Below, in pieces: positions 1 through 9,600 of a stretch of DNA of 64,000 bases (position 1 is the first letter of the stretch; each line of letters opens with the position of its first letter). Origin of the DNA: Blautia sp. OF03-15BH (GTDB lineage Bacteria; Bacillota; Clostridia; Lachnospirales; Lachnospiraceae). The notes beneath the pieces were generated by a model. The model searched no databases. It saw only the letters and a program-made list of their open reading frames with translations, and had not been told where the DNA came from. The translations under genes and the position numbers were made by a program. Where the stretch lies: positions 186,001 to 250,000 of the forward strand of contig NZ_QSCM01000001.1 in NCBI RefSeq assembly GCF_003463065.1, in the 5' to 3' direction.

Positions 1-3000
1 CATCCAGCTCCACACCTGTTGTTACATCAGATTTCGTGATTTCTACTGTTGTCGGCTGGTTCTTTTTCACAGTTTTCAGTTTTACTGTCTTCACATCCTG
101 TCCCTGGTAAGAAGCATCCAGATTCAGAACTTCATCAGAGGATACAAATCCCGCCGGTGCCTTTAACTCCTTCACATAATACTGTCCAAGTGGCAGATCC
201 AGCGTACATGCCGCAAGACCATCATTATCAGAAGTCATTTCCTGTAAGAGTGTGTCTGCTTTCACGATTGCTTTTCCATCTGCCTTGATATCCGCTTTGT
301 TATAGATACCAAAGACAGCTCCTGCTACGGTTGCACCATTTTCTGCATCCTGTTTTTCTACCTGGATTGCAACTTTCTGTCGGTCATCGCCAACAGTCAC
401 TTCCTGTTCGATCACAGGTGTATCCTGATTGGCATAGACAAATGCGACTTCTGATCTGTCATGGTTCAGTACGAATCCTTCCGGTGCAGTCTTTTCTACC
501 ACATAGTAAGAACCAAGCGGCAGATTCTCTGCAACTGCTTTTCCGTCTTCTCCAGTCGTTACCGTTGTTACCAGTGCATCTTTTGCATAGATCAGCTGTC
601 TGTTTCCGTTTTCATCTTTCTGATAATCCGGTGTATAGATATTTTCAGCTGCATAGACATTAAATTCCGCACCCTTAAGGTATCTTTCTTCATAAACAAA
701 ATCCTTTTTGAATCCGGTCAGCATTTCACCTTTTTTATAGATCGTCAGCTTTCCTTTTACCGGATGGTTCTCGTAATCTACCGTAATAATGGCATCTCCG
801 CTCTCAGAATCCATCTGGTATGCTGTGTTTGCATCCACCGCAATCTCTACATAGTTCTTGTTGATTGTGTACCCTTCCGGTGCGTTGACTTCCTCAATGC
901 GGTAATGTCCGATCTTCAGATTCTTCGGCATGATCAGATATCCCTGGCTGTCCGTAAAATAGGACTTATGGGTTGTTGTCACTGGGTAAGTTGTTACCTG
1001 TTCCACATACTTCTTGTTGTCCAGGTCGTACACTTTAAATTCTGTTCCTGCAATCAGGACGGATTTCTTTGTTTCATCGTCTTTTTTCACGATTTTCAGT
1101 TTTGCCTTAAACTCTTCATCCAGAAGCACTCGCCAGATCTGTGGCTCATTTGGATGATGCTCTGTGATATTCACTTCAAAATCATCGACTGGCTTGTAGT
1201 TGTGCGGTGTTGTTGTCTCACGCACGATATAGCTTCCAAATGGTAATGGAATACTGCAGGCATACCCTTTTTCATCTGTGAAAATCTCAGTTGCTCCTTT
1301 TTCTCCACTCACTACTGGTTTTGCAGAATCAAAATCATAACTGCCATCTGCTTTCTTTGTAAGGGAAGATTTCAGATAAACTGTAAATCCAGCTCCGGAT
1401 AACAGATCTGCATCTGTCTTTCCATTGTTGGCTGCTTTAATAATCTGGAATGGCTGCTTGATGACCTGCTCACTGGAAGTGCACTCTCTTTTCACTTCTG
1501 CTGTCATATCTCCTTCATAACTGCACGTAAGATCATGCTCTTCTGTATCTGCCAGGTATCCGGTCGGAGGTGTAATCTCTTTGATATAATATTTGCCAAG
1601 ATACAAGCCATTTACAGAAGCCTGTCCTTTGTCATCTGTTGTAAGAGATGCTATCTGTTCTCCTGCTTTATAAATAGTTCCGGTTGCTCCGTCCGGATGC
1701 ACAATATCTTCACGGGCATACAGACCATAAACTGCACCTTTCAGTGTGGCATCTCCCTGCGGTACTGCTTTTCCTGTTTCTTTATCAACTTTGAATAAAT
1801 TGATCTTTGCTGTCACACGGTCATTACTGAAGGTATGGGCAAAAGATACGGTTGCTTCTTTATCATTGGTGTAAGAAAACTTGAACGTATACACATCTTC
1901 TGTATTTCTTACATAGCCTTCCGGTGCCTGATCTTCTTTTACAAAATAGGAATATCCAATCGGAAGATCCGCTGTGAATTTTGCATTCCCATCTGCTCCA
2001 GTAGTTGCTTTCTCAATCAGTGTTCCTTTTTTCACAACAACGGTTCCGTCTGCATTTCTAATATCATCGGATGCATACAGAGCAAAAATACCGCCATTCA
2101 GTGGTTTCTTGGTGTCTTTATCCTGTTTTACTACGGAAACATCTGCTTTCTGTCTCTCGTTGTTAAAAGTCACATCTGCAAATACAACTTCTTTATTCTG
2201 TCCGGCATAGGTCAGAGTCACTGGCTTTTCTTCGCTGCCGTTATAGAAATTGTCCGGTGCTTTTGCTTCTTTTACCACATAGGTTCCAAGATGCAGGTTT
2301 TTCAGTGTGACAGAACCATTCTCACCTGTTGTCAGATTTTCTTTTACCAAGTCACCTTTGCTGTACACTTTTGTGCCATAAGCAGTTACGATATCCGCTC
2401 CGGCATACACGTTATATACTGCATTTTTCTGTCTGCGGTTCTCATACTGGAATACGGTTCCACTCTCACTGACTTCTGCACCGATAAGAACCTGACCTTC
2501 TTTGTAAATGGTAAGCTCTGCCAGCTGCTCCTTGTTTTCCACGGTCACAGCCGAGGTCTTACTTGCTACCAGTTTCACATTTGTTGCCGTTGCATTTACT
2601 ACATATCCCTGTGGCGCTGTGATCTCTTTCAGATAAACGGTATCCTGTGTCTTGATGATCGTAACAGAGGATTTTCCATTCTTATCTGTTGCCGGCATCT
2701 GAGTGATCAGCTTTGTACATGCCTCATCGCTGTATACACCGAATACTGCACCTGCAAGATTGACATCCGCTGTATCGTCTTTCTTTACGATTTCGATCGT
2801 AGCCTGTTCAATCCAAGACACTTTGAAATCAATATATTTTTCATCTGTCACACCTTCACCAAATACCAACGCAAGATCCTGCGTGTCAGATCCGGTGGTG
2901 ATTTTATAAGCAGAGTAATCTTTTGTAATACTTCCCTTCATTGTAGAAGACCAGCTCTGTGCCACGTCACTCACCTGTGTCAGTGGTGCAGAAAGATAAA

Positions 3001-4234
3001 ACTTTGTTCCTCCGCAAATTTCTACACTTGCACCAGCTTTACTTGTTGTGCCTGTGCTTAGATTATGAAGTTTCACACCAGACGGAAGCTTCATCGTAAT
3101 TGTCTGTAGCTTATCTGCTTTGAATGTAATATCTTTGGTTCTCTGTGAATTGCCATCCACATAAGCTTTTACATCTCCATCAGAAAATGACATTGCTACA
3201 TCCGGTATTTCTGGCTGTGAAACACAATAATTATACAATTTCATTGCTAAATTCTTGGCTGTACTATTCGCTCCGGAAAAAGCGTCGCCACTTCCATTAG
3301 CATAAGAAGCCGCCAGATGAACAAGAATGAATTTTGCTCCAGCACTAAGATTTCCATAACCATTCTCTTCTGTAAAGAATCCTTCATCTCCTGCTGCCTT
3401 GGTTCCGTAATAACATACCTTAGCTAATGTTTTTCCATCTCCGACTTTACTAATCGTGTAATTACCTGTTCCTGGTCCCGGTTTTGATGGCTGTACACAG
3501 TAAGCAGTCGCAGATACATTTCCAAACTGAACCGTATACTGATAGGTAAGATAAGAACCATAACCATAATCCGCATAACGATACAGAGTTCCTCTTGTAA
3601 CAGATACTTTCTGTACACTTCTTGCACTTGTCTTTGCCATAAAAGTGACTGTTTCACCAGCTTCCATGGCGTATAAATCAATTCCTTCCTCTTCCGCCTG
3701 CTCCATTGCATCCGATACTGTAAGACCTGTTTCCGAATCCGTTGTATTTTCAGTATCTTCTTCCATATCCGGTAATAGTTCGCTTGCCTGAGAATCAAAT
3801 TCTTCTATCTCGCTTTCCGTCACTTCCTCTGTTGGAAGCAATTCCGAGTCTGCTTCTGAATTCTCCGTTTCCTCTGTCTGCTGTTCACTGCCAGCTGTTT
3901 CTGATTCGGTTACTGCTTCACTCCCTGCAGTTTCTGTCTGCACTTCTGTTTCTTTCTCACGCACAATCAGCTTTCGGCTGATCTGGTACTTCGGATGCTC
4001 CTGATTTACCGGTTCCACATAATAGACCGCTTTGTAAGTGTCCGCATGATCTGTCGTAAAATCCTCATTCTTATCATTCTTTGCTTCCTCAAATGTGACT
4101 TTACACTCATAGTTGTTTTTTCCATAAGATATTGTTCCTTTCGTAGATTTTGTTGCGTCCGTCTCTTCAATGGTCGTTTCTCTGCTACCGCTCTTGGCGC
4201 CTACCAGTCCCTGCAGTAACAAAGGCTTGTTCAT
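1..4234 (-). CDS. Large CnaB-repeat surface adhesin, 3' end outside window, 5' end apparently truncated
   Basis: The minus strand is open from the TAA at 4292-4294 to the window edge. From the first ATG (4234) the protein has an acidic Ser/Thr/Glu-rich stretch (about residues 90-180), then a globular region with a thioester-domain-like Cys (C246 in TAYCVQPS) and a later VHLAASYANG segment (H306) where the partner Gln of classical thioester domains would be expected. At least eight CnaB/SpaA-type domains follow, each starting with a Lys-containing strand and ending in an E-x-x-A/P-P-x-G-Y/F motif (e.g. KEITAPQGY, KEDQAPEGY), and a ninth begins at the window edge. Such domains form Lys-Asn/Asp isopeptide bonds in cell-wall adhesins and pilins. 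The LPXTG anchor would lie beyond base 1. Oddities: no signal peptide and no Shine-Dalgarno before ATG 4234 or in-frame GTG 4273. The product could therefore be a decapitated remnant of a larger gene. Confidence 0.85.
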   Translation of the reverse strand, partial: MNKPLLLQGLVGAKSGSRETTIEETDATKSTKGTISYGKNNYECKVTFEEAKNDKNEDFTTDHADTYKAVYYVEPVNQEHPKYQISRKLIVREKETEVQTETAGSEAVTESETAGSEQQTEETENSEADSELLPTEEVTESEIEEFDSQASELLPDMEEDTENTTDSETGLTVSDAMEQAEEEGIDLYAMEAGETVTFMAKTSARSVQKVSVTRGTLYRYADYGYGSYLTYQYTVQFGNVSATAYCVQPSKPGPGTGNYTISKVGDGKTLAKVCYYGTKAAGDEGFFTEENGYGNLSAGAKFILVHLAASYANGSGDAFSGANSTAKNLAMKLYNYCVSQPEIPDVAMSFSDGDVKAYVDGNSQRTKDITFKADKLQTITMKLPSGVKLHNLSTGTTSKAGASVEICGGTKFYLSAPLTQVSDVAQSWSSTMKGSITKDYSAYKITTGSDTQDLALVFGEGVTDEKYIDFKVSWIEQATIEIVKKDDTADVNLAGAVFGVYSDEACTKLITQMPATDKNGKSSVTIIKTQDTVYLKEITAPQGYVVNATATNVKLVASKTSAVTVENKEQLAELTIYKEGQVLIGAEVSESGTVFQYENRRQKNAVYNVYAGADIVTAYGTKVYSKGDLVKENLTTGENGSVTLKNLHLGTYVVKEAKAPDNFYNGSEEKPVTLTYAGQNKEVVFADVTFNNERQKADVSVVKQDKDTKKPLNGGIFALYASDDIRNADGTVVVKKGTLIEKATTGADGNAKFTADLPIGYSYFVKEDQAPEGYVRNTEDVYTFKFSYTNDKEATVSFAHTFSNDRVTAKINLFKVDKETGKAVPQGDATLKGAVYGLYAREDIVHPDGATGTIYKAGEQIASLTTDDKGQASVNGLYLGKYYIKEITPPTGYLADTEEHDLTCSYEGDMTAEVKRECTSSEQVIKQPFQIIKAANNGKTDADLLSGAGFTVYLKSSLTKKADGSYDFDSAKPVVSGEKGATEIFTDEKGYACSIPLPFGSYIVRETTTPHNYKPVDDFEVNITEHHPNEPQIWRVLLDEEFKAKLKIVKKDDETKKSVLIAGTEFKVYDLDNKKYVEQVTTYPVTTTHKSYFTDSQGYLIMPKNLKIGHYRIEEVNAPEGYTINKNYVEIAVDANTAYQMDSESGDAIITVDYENHPVKGKLTIYKKGEMLTGFKKDFVYEERYLKGAEFNVYAAENIYTPDYQKDENGNRQLIYAKDALVTTVTTGEDGKAVAENLPLGSYYVVEKTAPEGFVLNHDRSEVAFVYANQDTPVIEQEVTVGDDRQKVAIQVEKQDAENGATVAGAVFGIYNKADIKADGKAIVKADTLLQEMTSDNDGLAACTLDLPLGQYYVKELKAPAGFVSSDEVLNLDASYQGQDVKTVKLKTVKKNQPTTVEITKSDVTTGVELD

Positions 4235-4294
4235 TGAGAACGGAATGAAATTGTCAAGGTACAAATCCGTCACATCATTTTGTGTAACTTTTTA

Positions 4295-4323
4295 TTGTTT
4301 TCATGAATATTTTAAGCTATAAT
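4295..4323 (+). promoter_or_regulatory. Promoter of the AT-rich restriction-like cluster
   Basis: A TTGTTT -35 box (4295-4300) and a perfect TATAAT -10 box (4318-4323) are separated by 17 bp and point into the gene starting at 4392. The -35 box begins right next to the in-frame stop that ends the open frame of the truncated adhesin on the other strand. This gives the cluster its own promoter at the junction. Confidence 0.6.
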
Positions 4324-4364
4324 GTAACCGAAGTCCAAAAACTGACGGTAACGCTAACGGTTAC
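4324..4364. promoter_or_regulatory. Dyad-symmetric candidate operator
   Basis: Just downstream of the -10 box GTAACCG (4324-4330) is mirrored by CGGTTAC (4358-4364). An inner dyad GTAAC-N7-GTTAC occupies 4348-4364. The site lies between the predicted transcription start and the first gene, a position suited to a repressor or to a 5'-leader hairpin. No regulator is identified; the adjacent zinc-finger protein is only one possibility. Confidence 0.35.
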
Positions 4365-4391
4365 GAATTAACGATTGGAATGAGGTATGAT

Positions 4392-5495
4392 ATGCCATTA
4401 AACTGGAATGATGAAACGATTCCATCAGAAGCAGATAAAACAACAGATATATTAGGATTTAAAGAGATCGGTGGTGTCGGCCAACTGATTTACCATCCTT
4501 TCCGCTTCAAGAAATATGAACTTGATATTGATAAAAGCGGTGATTATTGCGCAACACCATTTTGCCGCCCCGGATATGAACCCATCTTTCCTAAAGAAGA
4601 TTTTCTTTCTGGGCAGGGACTGCTTGCCAGCCTTTGCAATCTAGCAATGCAGATAAACAGCTTTGATAATAAAATTCCATATACACAGCTCATCATGGAA
4701 TGGTGTACAAATAATATGCATCCATATACTATTGATTTCATCTATTCTGAATTGAATGAATCATTTGATATAAATAGCTTCGATGCAGAAATGGTAGAAA
4801 GAGACGGAACATTTGAGATTAACACCTTCCTAGATGATCTTGGAAAATTATATAATGCAGTCATGTTTTATGTTGCTCTCGAAGGTGTCTGTATTGCCGA
4901 TGACGAATCTGCATATGATTTATCCAAAGAAGGAAAATACTTTGAGGGGTACTCTTTCTTTGATAAATATAAGCATCCTATCATTGCAATACCGGATGAC
5001 TTAGATTATGGAGATGCAAAAGGAAACCTCATAGAAGAAATGCGAATTGATAATGAGTACATTAAAAATCATCCGGCAAAAAAACCTCCAACCGGAGAAT
5101 TTGCTATTACACCATATGACGATTACGATGAATTGCGGAATGCGCTTATTGACATCATTCCGGAATTTACCATGAAATTAAAGGTAGATCTCCGCACTAA
5201 CCGATTAGAATTTTCTACCGATATTAATTCTGTATTTGATATTGCATGGCTGACACTTGCAAGAATGCTTTCCGAAGACCCTGCACCAGAAGATAAAGGC
5301 AAATCGGATAATCGTCCAGAAGGCATTATGATTCGTTGCCGGAACTGTGGTAAATTCATAATTCGAAAAAGTAACCGACAGGAATTTTGTGATGCCGAAG
5401 AATGCCAAAAAGTTCGAAATGCCCGAAAGCAAAAGGCCTACCGTGAACGAAAAGCCATTGAAAAGGCTCAAAAAAGTAAGAAAAAAGCACATTAA
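4392..5495 (+). CDS. Hypothetical protein with C-terminal CGNR-like zinc finger
   Basis: About 367 residues. I do not recognise the N-terminal ~310 residues, which are acidic and rich in Tyr, Asp and Phe. The C-terminus carries CRNCGKF, then RQEFCDAEEC, then a basic tail (NARKQKAYRERK). This C-x2-C...C-x4-C treble-clef arrangement resembles CGNR-type zinc fingers, which usually bind DNA or RNA. ATG 4392 is preferred over ATG 4380 because GAGG (4382-4385) sits 6 bases ahead of it; the upstream start would add only four residues. It is the first gene of an AT-rich three-gene block with its own promoter, ahead of two restriction-modification-like genes. It may be the controller or a nucleic-acid-recognition component, but this rests on position alone. 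Confidence 0.75.
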   Translation: MPLNWNDETIPSEADKTTDILGFKEIGGVGQLIYHPFRFKKYELDIDKSGDYCATPFCRPGYEPIFPKEDFLSGQGLLASLCNLAMQINSFDNKIPYTQLIMEWCTNNMHPYTIDFIYSELNESFDINSFDAEMVERDGTFEINTFLDDLGKLYNAVMFYVALEGVCIADDESAYDLSKEGKYFEGYSFFDKYKHPIIAIPDDLDYGDAKGNLIEEMRIDNEYIKNHPAKKPPTGEFAITPYDDYDELRNALIDIIPEFTMKLKVDLRTNRLEFSTDINSVFDIAWLTLARMLSEDPAPEDKGKSDNRPEGIMIRCRNCGKFIIRKSNRQEFCDAEECQKVRNARKQKAYRERKAIEKAQKSKKKAH

Positions 5496-5591
5496 TTTAT
5501 ATAATTTGGCGGAAAAGCAAATAGATTATTGTATCTAATGTCAGCCAGATACATGCAATTATGTGCTATGATATTATATAAAATATGTTTA

Positions 5592-5654
5592 AAAGACACC
5601 GGAATCCCCCTATGCAATTTCGCGAAAAAACGAGTGTGAGGGGGCATCTGTCTT
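5592..5654 (+). promoter_or_regulatory. Nested inverted repeat in the leader between zinc-finger gene and subunit-M-like gene
   Basis: AAAGACA (5592-5598) pairs with TGTCTTT (5648-5654), and inside it CCCCCT (5606-5611) pairs with AGGGGG (5639-5644). The structure fills the 213-base gap between the two genes. There is no clear T-run after it, so it may be an attenuator or RNA-stability element rather than a simple terminator. Confidence 0.4.
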
Positions 5655-5682
5655 TAGGACAAAAAGGCACAGAGATAATACT

Positions 5683-5704
5683 CCCCCATGGGGGCTAAAG
5701 GAGG
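5683..5704 (+). promoter_or_regulatory. CCCCCATGGGGG palindrome abutting a strong ribosome site
   Basis: A perfect 12-base palindrome CCCCCATGGGGG (5683-5694) is followed two bases later by AAAGGAGG (5697-5704), which is the ribosome site for ATG 5709. The palindrome contains an in-frame ATG (5688), but the spacing to AAAGGAGG shows that 5709 is the real start. A hairpin here would flank the ribosome site and could affect translation. Confidence 0.45.
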
Positions 5705-5708
5705 ACAT

Positions 5709-6662
5709 ATGGCAAAAGCAAATATCGAATTACCTATGTTTTCAACAGATATAGATGAAATAAAGATTTATGAGCTTAATCACGTGATTTTAGATTTATT
5801 ATTAGCAGACAAAAGTTCCAAAAGAAACATTCTGTGGGCCACAAAAGACTATCTCTCGTATGGTAACTTATACGATGAACATTGTCAAATAATGCCGGAG
5901 CAAATCACTTATGATAATCTAAATGTTATTCAACCACGTGTTTTGAAAGAGAAAGACAAACAAACATCACGTACAAAAGGAAAAGCAGAAGTTTTTACAC
6001 CAGCTTATGTTTGCAATAAGCAATTAAATCTTGTTGATGATGCATGGTTTGGTCATAACAACATTTTTAATAAAACAACACGTTTTGGTTGGAAAACAAT
6101 AAAAAGAAAAATCGTATTTTCAGATAAAAAGCCTTACAGATGGCAAGATTATATTGACCTAAAACGTCTTGAAATCACTTGCGGAGAAGCTCCATATATA
6201 ACAAGTAGATATGATATGCAGACAGGTGCTTTTATTCCTGTACAAGACAGAATAGGCATACTTGACCGAAAACTACGCATTGTATCCGAAAATACTTCTT
6301 GTTTAGAGGATTGGATAAAATGGGCAACACGTAGTATCGAAAGCGTTTATGGATTTGAATTTCAAGGAGATAGTTTAATTATTGCTAGAGAAAATGTACT
6401 ATTTACATTTATTGAAAATATGTACATGAAATTTGAATGTGTTCCAGATGTTAAATTGCTCAAGAAAATAGCCAATATTATTGCATGGAATATATGGCAA
6501 ATGGATGCATTTACATATTCTATTCCCTACAAAAAAAAATTACCTCAATATCAACAAACCAGTCTATTTGCTGATGAAGTGAAAAATAATCTTTGTAAGA
6601 TAAAAGATTGGCGTTCAAAGGAAACCCTCACATACTCAGAATTATTTAAGGAAGGTGATTGA
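5709..6662 (+). CDS. Restriction-modification subunit M-like protein, small partner
   Basis: 317 residues. It has EVFTPAYVCNKQLN at about residues 95-108, which resembles the motif X (FTP) region of N6-adenine methylases. This is followed by a long conserved-looking region with RLEITCGEAPYITSRYD, IPVQDRIGILDRKLRIV and YGFEFQGDSLIIAREN. Proteins of this type are annotated as restriction endonuclease subunit M and sit beside large helicase/methylase genes. No canonical NPPY or DPxxGxG motif is visible, so it is unlikely to be a complete methylase alone. The start is set by AAAGGAGG ending 4 bases before ATG 5709. The stop overlaps the GTG start of the next gene by 8 bases, implying translational coupling and probably a complex of the two products. 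Codon use is AT-rich, unlike most of the window. Confidence 0.7.
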   Translation: MAKANIELPMFSTDIDEIKIYELNHVILDLLLADKSSKRNILWATKDYLSYGNLYDEHCQIMPEQITYDNLNVIQPRVLKEKDKQTSRTKGKAEVFTPAYVCNKQLNLVDDAWFGHNNIFNKTTRFGWKTIKRKIVFSDKKPYRWQDYIDLKRLEITCGEAPYITSRYDMQTGAFIPVQDRIGILDRKLRIVSENTSCLEDWIKWATRSIESVYGFEFQGDSLIIARENVLFTFIENMYMKFECVPDVKLLKKIANIIAWNIWQMDAFTYSIPYKKKLPQYQQTSLFADEVKNNLCKIKDWRSKETLTYSELFKEGD

Positions 6663-9600
6663 TTTGGAAAATATAGAACTTATTTCAGAACTAATAACAG
6701 GCCGAGTTAAACCTCATATTTATGCATTTACAACTAATACAATCCCAAACTATTTAAAAGTTGGTGATACTTATAGAGCTCTCACTGTAAGACTGAACGA
6801 ATGGAGAAAACACTTTCCAAATTTACAACAAGTGTACAGTAATCCTGCATCTATTGATGACGAGATATTTTTTAGAGATTATGCTGTGCATGATTTTCTC
6901 ATTCACGAAAAAGGGAAATATCGTTTATTGATTGAGGATATGGTTGATTTTCCTCCCGGCACTTATTATTCTAAAGAATTTTTTAAGGATACTACCAAAG
7001 CTGATGTTGAAGAAGCTATTATTGATATCCAAACAAGCTACAAGAATAATGACAATAAATATCAATTCTATAATGCCAATACTGCTCTACCGGAAACATA
7101 TACATATGCTTCAACCGGATATTGGACTCCTAGACCCAATCAGCAGGAAGCAATTGATAATTTTATAAATGCTGTAGATAATGGCAGAACTAATTTACTG
7201 ATGTATGCAGTAATGAGATTTGGAAAATCTTTTACTGCAATGTGCTGCGCTAAAGCCAAAAATTTCAAAAAAGTTTTAGTCGTATCTGCGAAAGCAGACG
7301 TTCGAGAAGAATGGAAAAAAACTGTGCAAAGCGCAGATAATTTTAATCAAGATTATGTTTTTCTATCATCAGAAGAGTTATTAAGAGATGAAAATATCGT
7401 ATCAGATACATTAGCTTCAGAAAAAGGAATTGTACTTTTCTTGACTCTTCAAGATTTGCAAGGCACCGAAATTAAAACTAAACATAAAAGCGTGTTCGAA
7501 AATGAACTTGATTTACTAATAATCGACGAAACTCACTATGGAGCCAGAGCCGAGAGTTACGGGCGAATAATAAAAACAGCTAATACGGTCAAAGATATTT
7601 CCTTAAATCTATCTGATGATGGCGATGATTCTGTAGATGCAAACATTGTTGATAAGCAAATAAAAGAATTAAATGTACGAATAAAGCTTCATCTTTCAGG
7701 AACACCATATAGAATACTAATGGGAAGTGAATTTTCTCAAGAAGATATTATTTCATTTTGTCAGTTTTCAGATATTGTAGCAGAACAAGAATTATGGGAT
7801 AAGCAGCATATCTCCTATGAAGATGATAAATATATTGAAGAAGACGAAGACAAATATCAAGAATGGGATAATCCTTATTTTGGATTTCCACAAATGATTC
7901 GATTTGCATTTACACCAAATGAGTCTGCACTAAGAATTTTGGATAGTTTAAAACAAAATGGTTCTACATATGCACTTTCTGAATTATTAAAACCTATGTC
8001 AATAAAAAAAACATCAGATGGAGACCATAAAAAATTTATACACGAAAAAGAAGTATTAGACTTGTTTGAAGCAATTGATGGTTCCAAAGACGATGAAAGT
8101 ATTTTTGCTTTTTTAGACTACGATAAAATTTATGAAGGAAAAATGTGTCGACACATGGTTATAGTTTTGCCTTACTGTGCTTCATGCGATGCATTAGAAG
8201 AATTGATTATTACTAATAAGACTTCATTTAAAAATCTTTGTAATTATGAAATTATAAATATATCTGGTGTTGACGGTGCCCGAACATACAAAACTGTACA
8301 AGCTATAAAAGATAAAATCAGAAATTGTGAAAAGTCTGACCAAAAAACTATAACTCTTACAGTTAACAGAATGCTTACCGGAAGTACAGTTGAGCAATGG
8401 GATACAATGATTTTTCTCAAAGACACTTTCTCTCCTCAAGAATATGATCAAGCCGTATTTAGATTACAAAATCAATATGTTCAATCTTATGTAGATGAAG
8501 AAGGAAAAGTCATTAAGTTTAATATGAAGCCACAAACATTATTAGTAGACTTCGATCCTCATAGAATGTTCATAATGCAAGAACAAAAATCTTTAATTTA
8601 CAATGTGAATACTGATAGTTCAGGAAATCATCATCTTAGAGACAGAATGGCATCTGAACTTAAAATATCACCTATCATTACTATCAATAAGGGAAAAATC
8701 CAGCAAGTATCAGCAACGGATATTATGGCTGTTGTTAGCGAATATTCAAGCAGTCGTGGAGTAAAAGATGAAGCAAACGACATTCCTGTAGATGATAATC
8801 TATTTGATATTGATGAGATAAAATCAGAGATAGAACGTCAAGCTGAGCTTGGTTCAAAAGGTGGATTAAAGACTGAAGCACACGAAGGTAATGGTACAGG
8901 ATTTGACAATACTGATGAAAACGATGGCAATCGTAATGCAAATACTACAGGAACAAATTCAAATGGTGGAAATGATGATACTGCTGCTTCATCTACAACA
9001 GATATTGAAAACCAGATTCAGATTTTAAGAAACAAATTTAAAACATACTATTCCAGAATACTCTTTTTTGCATATTTGACAGAAAAAAAAGTCACTTCAT
9101 TATCCGACATTATAGACATTTCTACAGAATCGGATAGCAAAAGAATTATGAAAAATCTGGATATAGATATAAATATCTTAAAGCTAATGGTTTCTCATAT
9201 GTATCCATTTATACTGACCGCTTTAGATTATAAAATACAAAACATAAATGCTCTTTCCCATGACGAAAGCATTCCTGCTATGGAAAGAGCAATTACTGCT
9301 ATGGGTAAATTCGGTAAATTGTCTGAATCTGAGATAACTACTCCTATTTCTGTAGCAACTAAAATGATTGAACTAATTCCAGATGAAGCATTTTCATCAT
9401 TAGCAAGAGACAATCATCACATATTGGATATCGCAAGCAAGATGGGTGAATTTGCAATTGTAATATTTAACAAATGCACTTCTCTTGGAATAGACATAAA
9501 TCTCTACAAAGATAAGATTTTGTCCGTTCCAACTTCGTCCGTAGCATATGAATTTACACGAAAGATTTATTCAATTCTAGGAATGGATATTTCATGTATT

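Noticed and set aside
461..3061. Long plus-strand open frames across the adhesin gene
   Set aside because: They are antisense to the CnaB repeats, are Cys/Phe/Ile-rich and of no known family; they mirror the repeat codon pattern of the real gene.
5208..5492. Minus-strand open frames inside the zinc-finger gene
   Set aside because: Antisense shadows of a gene with coherent codon use and a recognisable C-terminal zinc finger.
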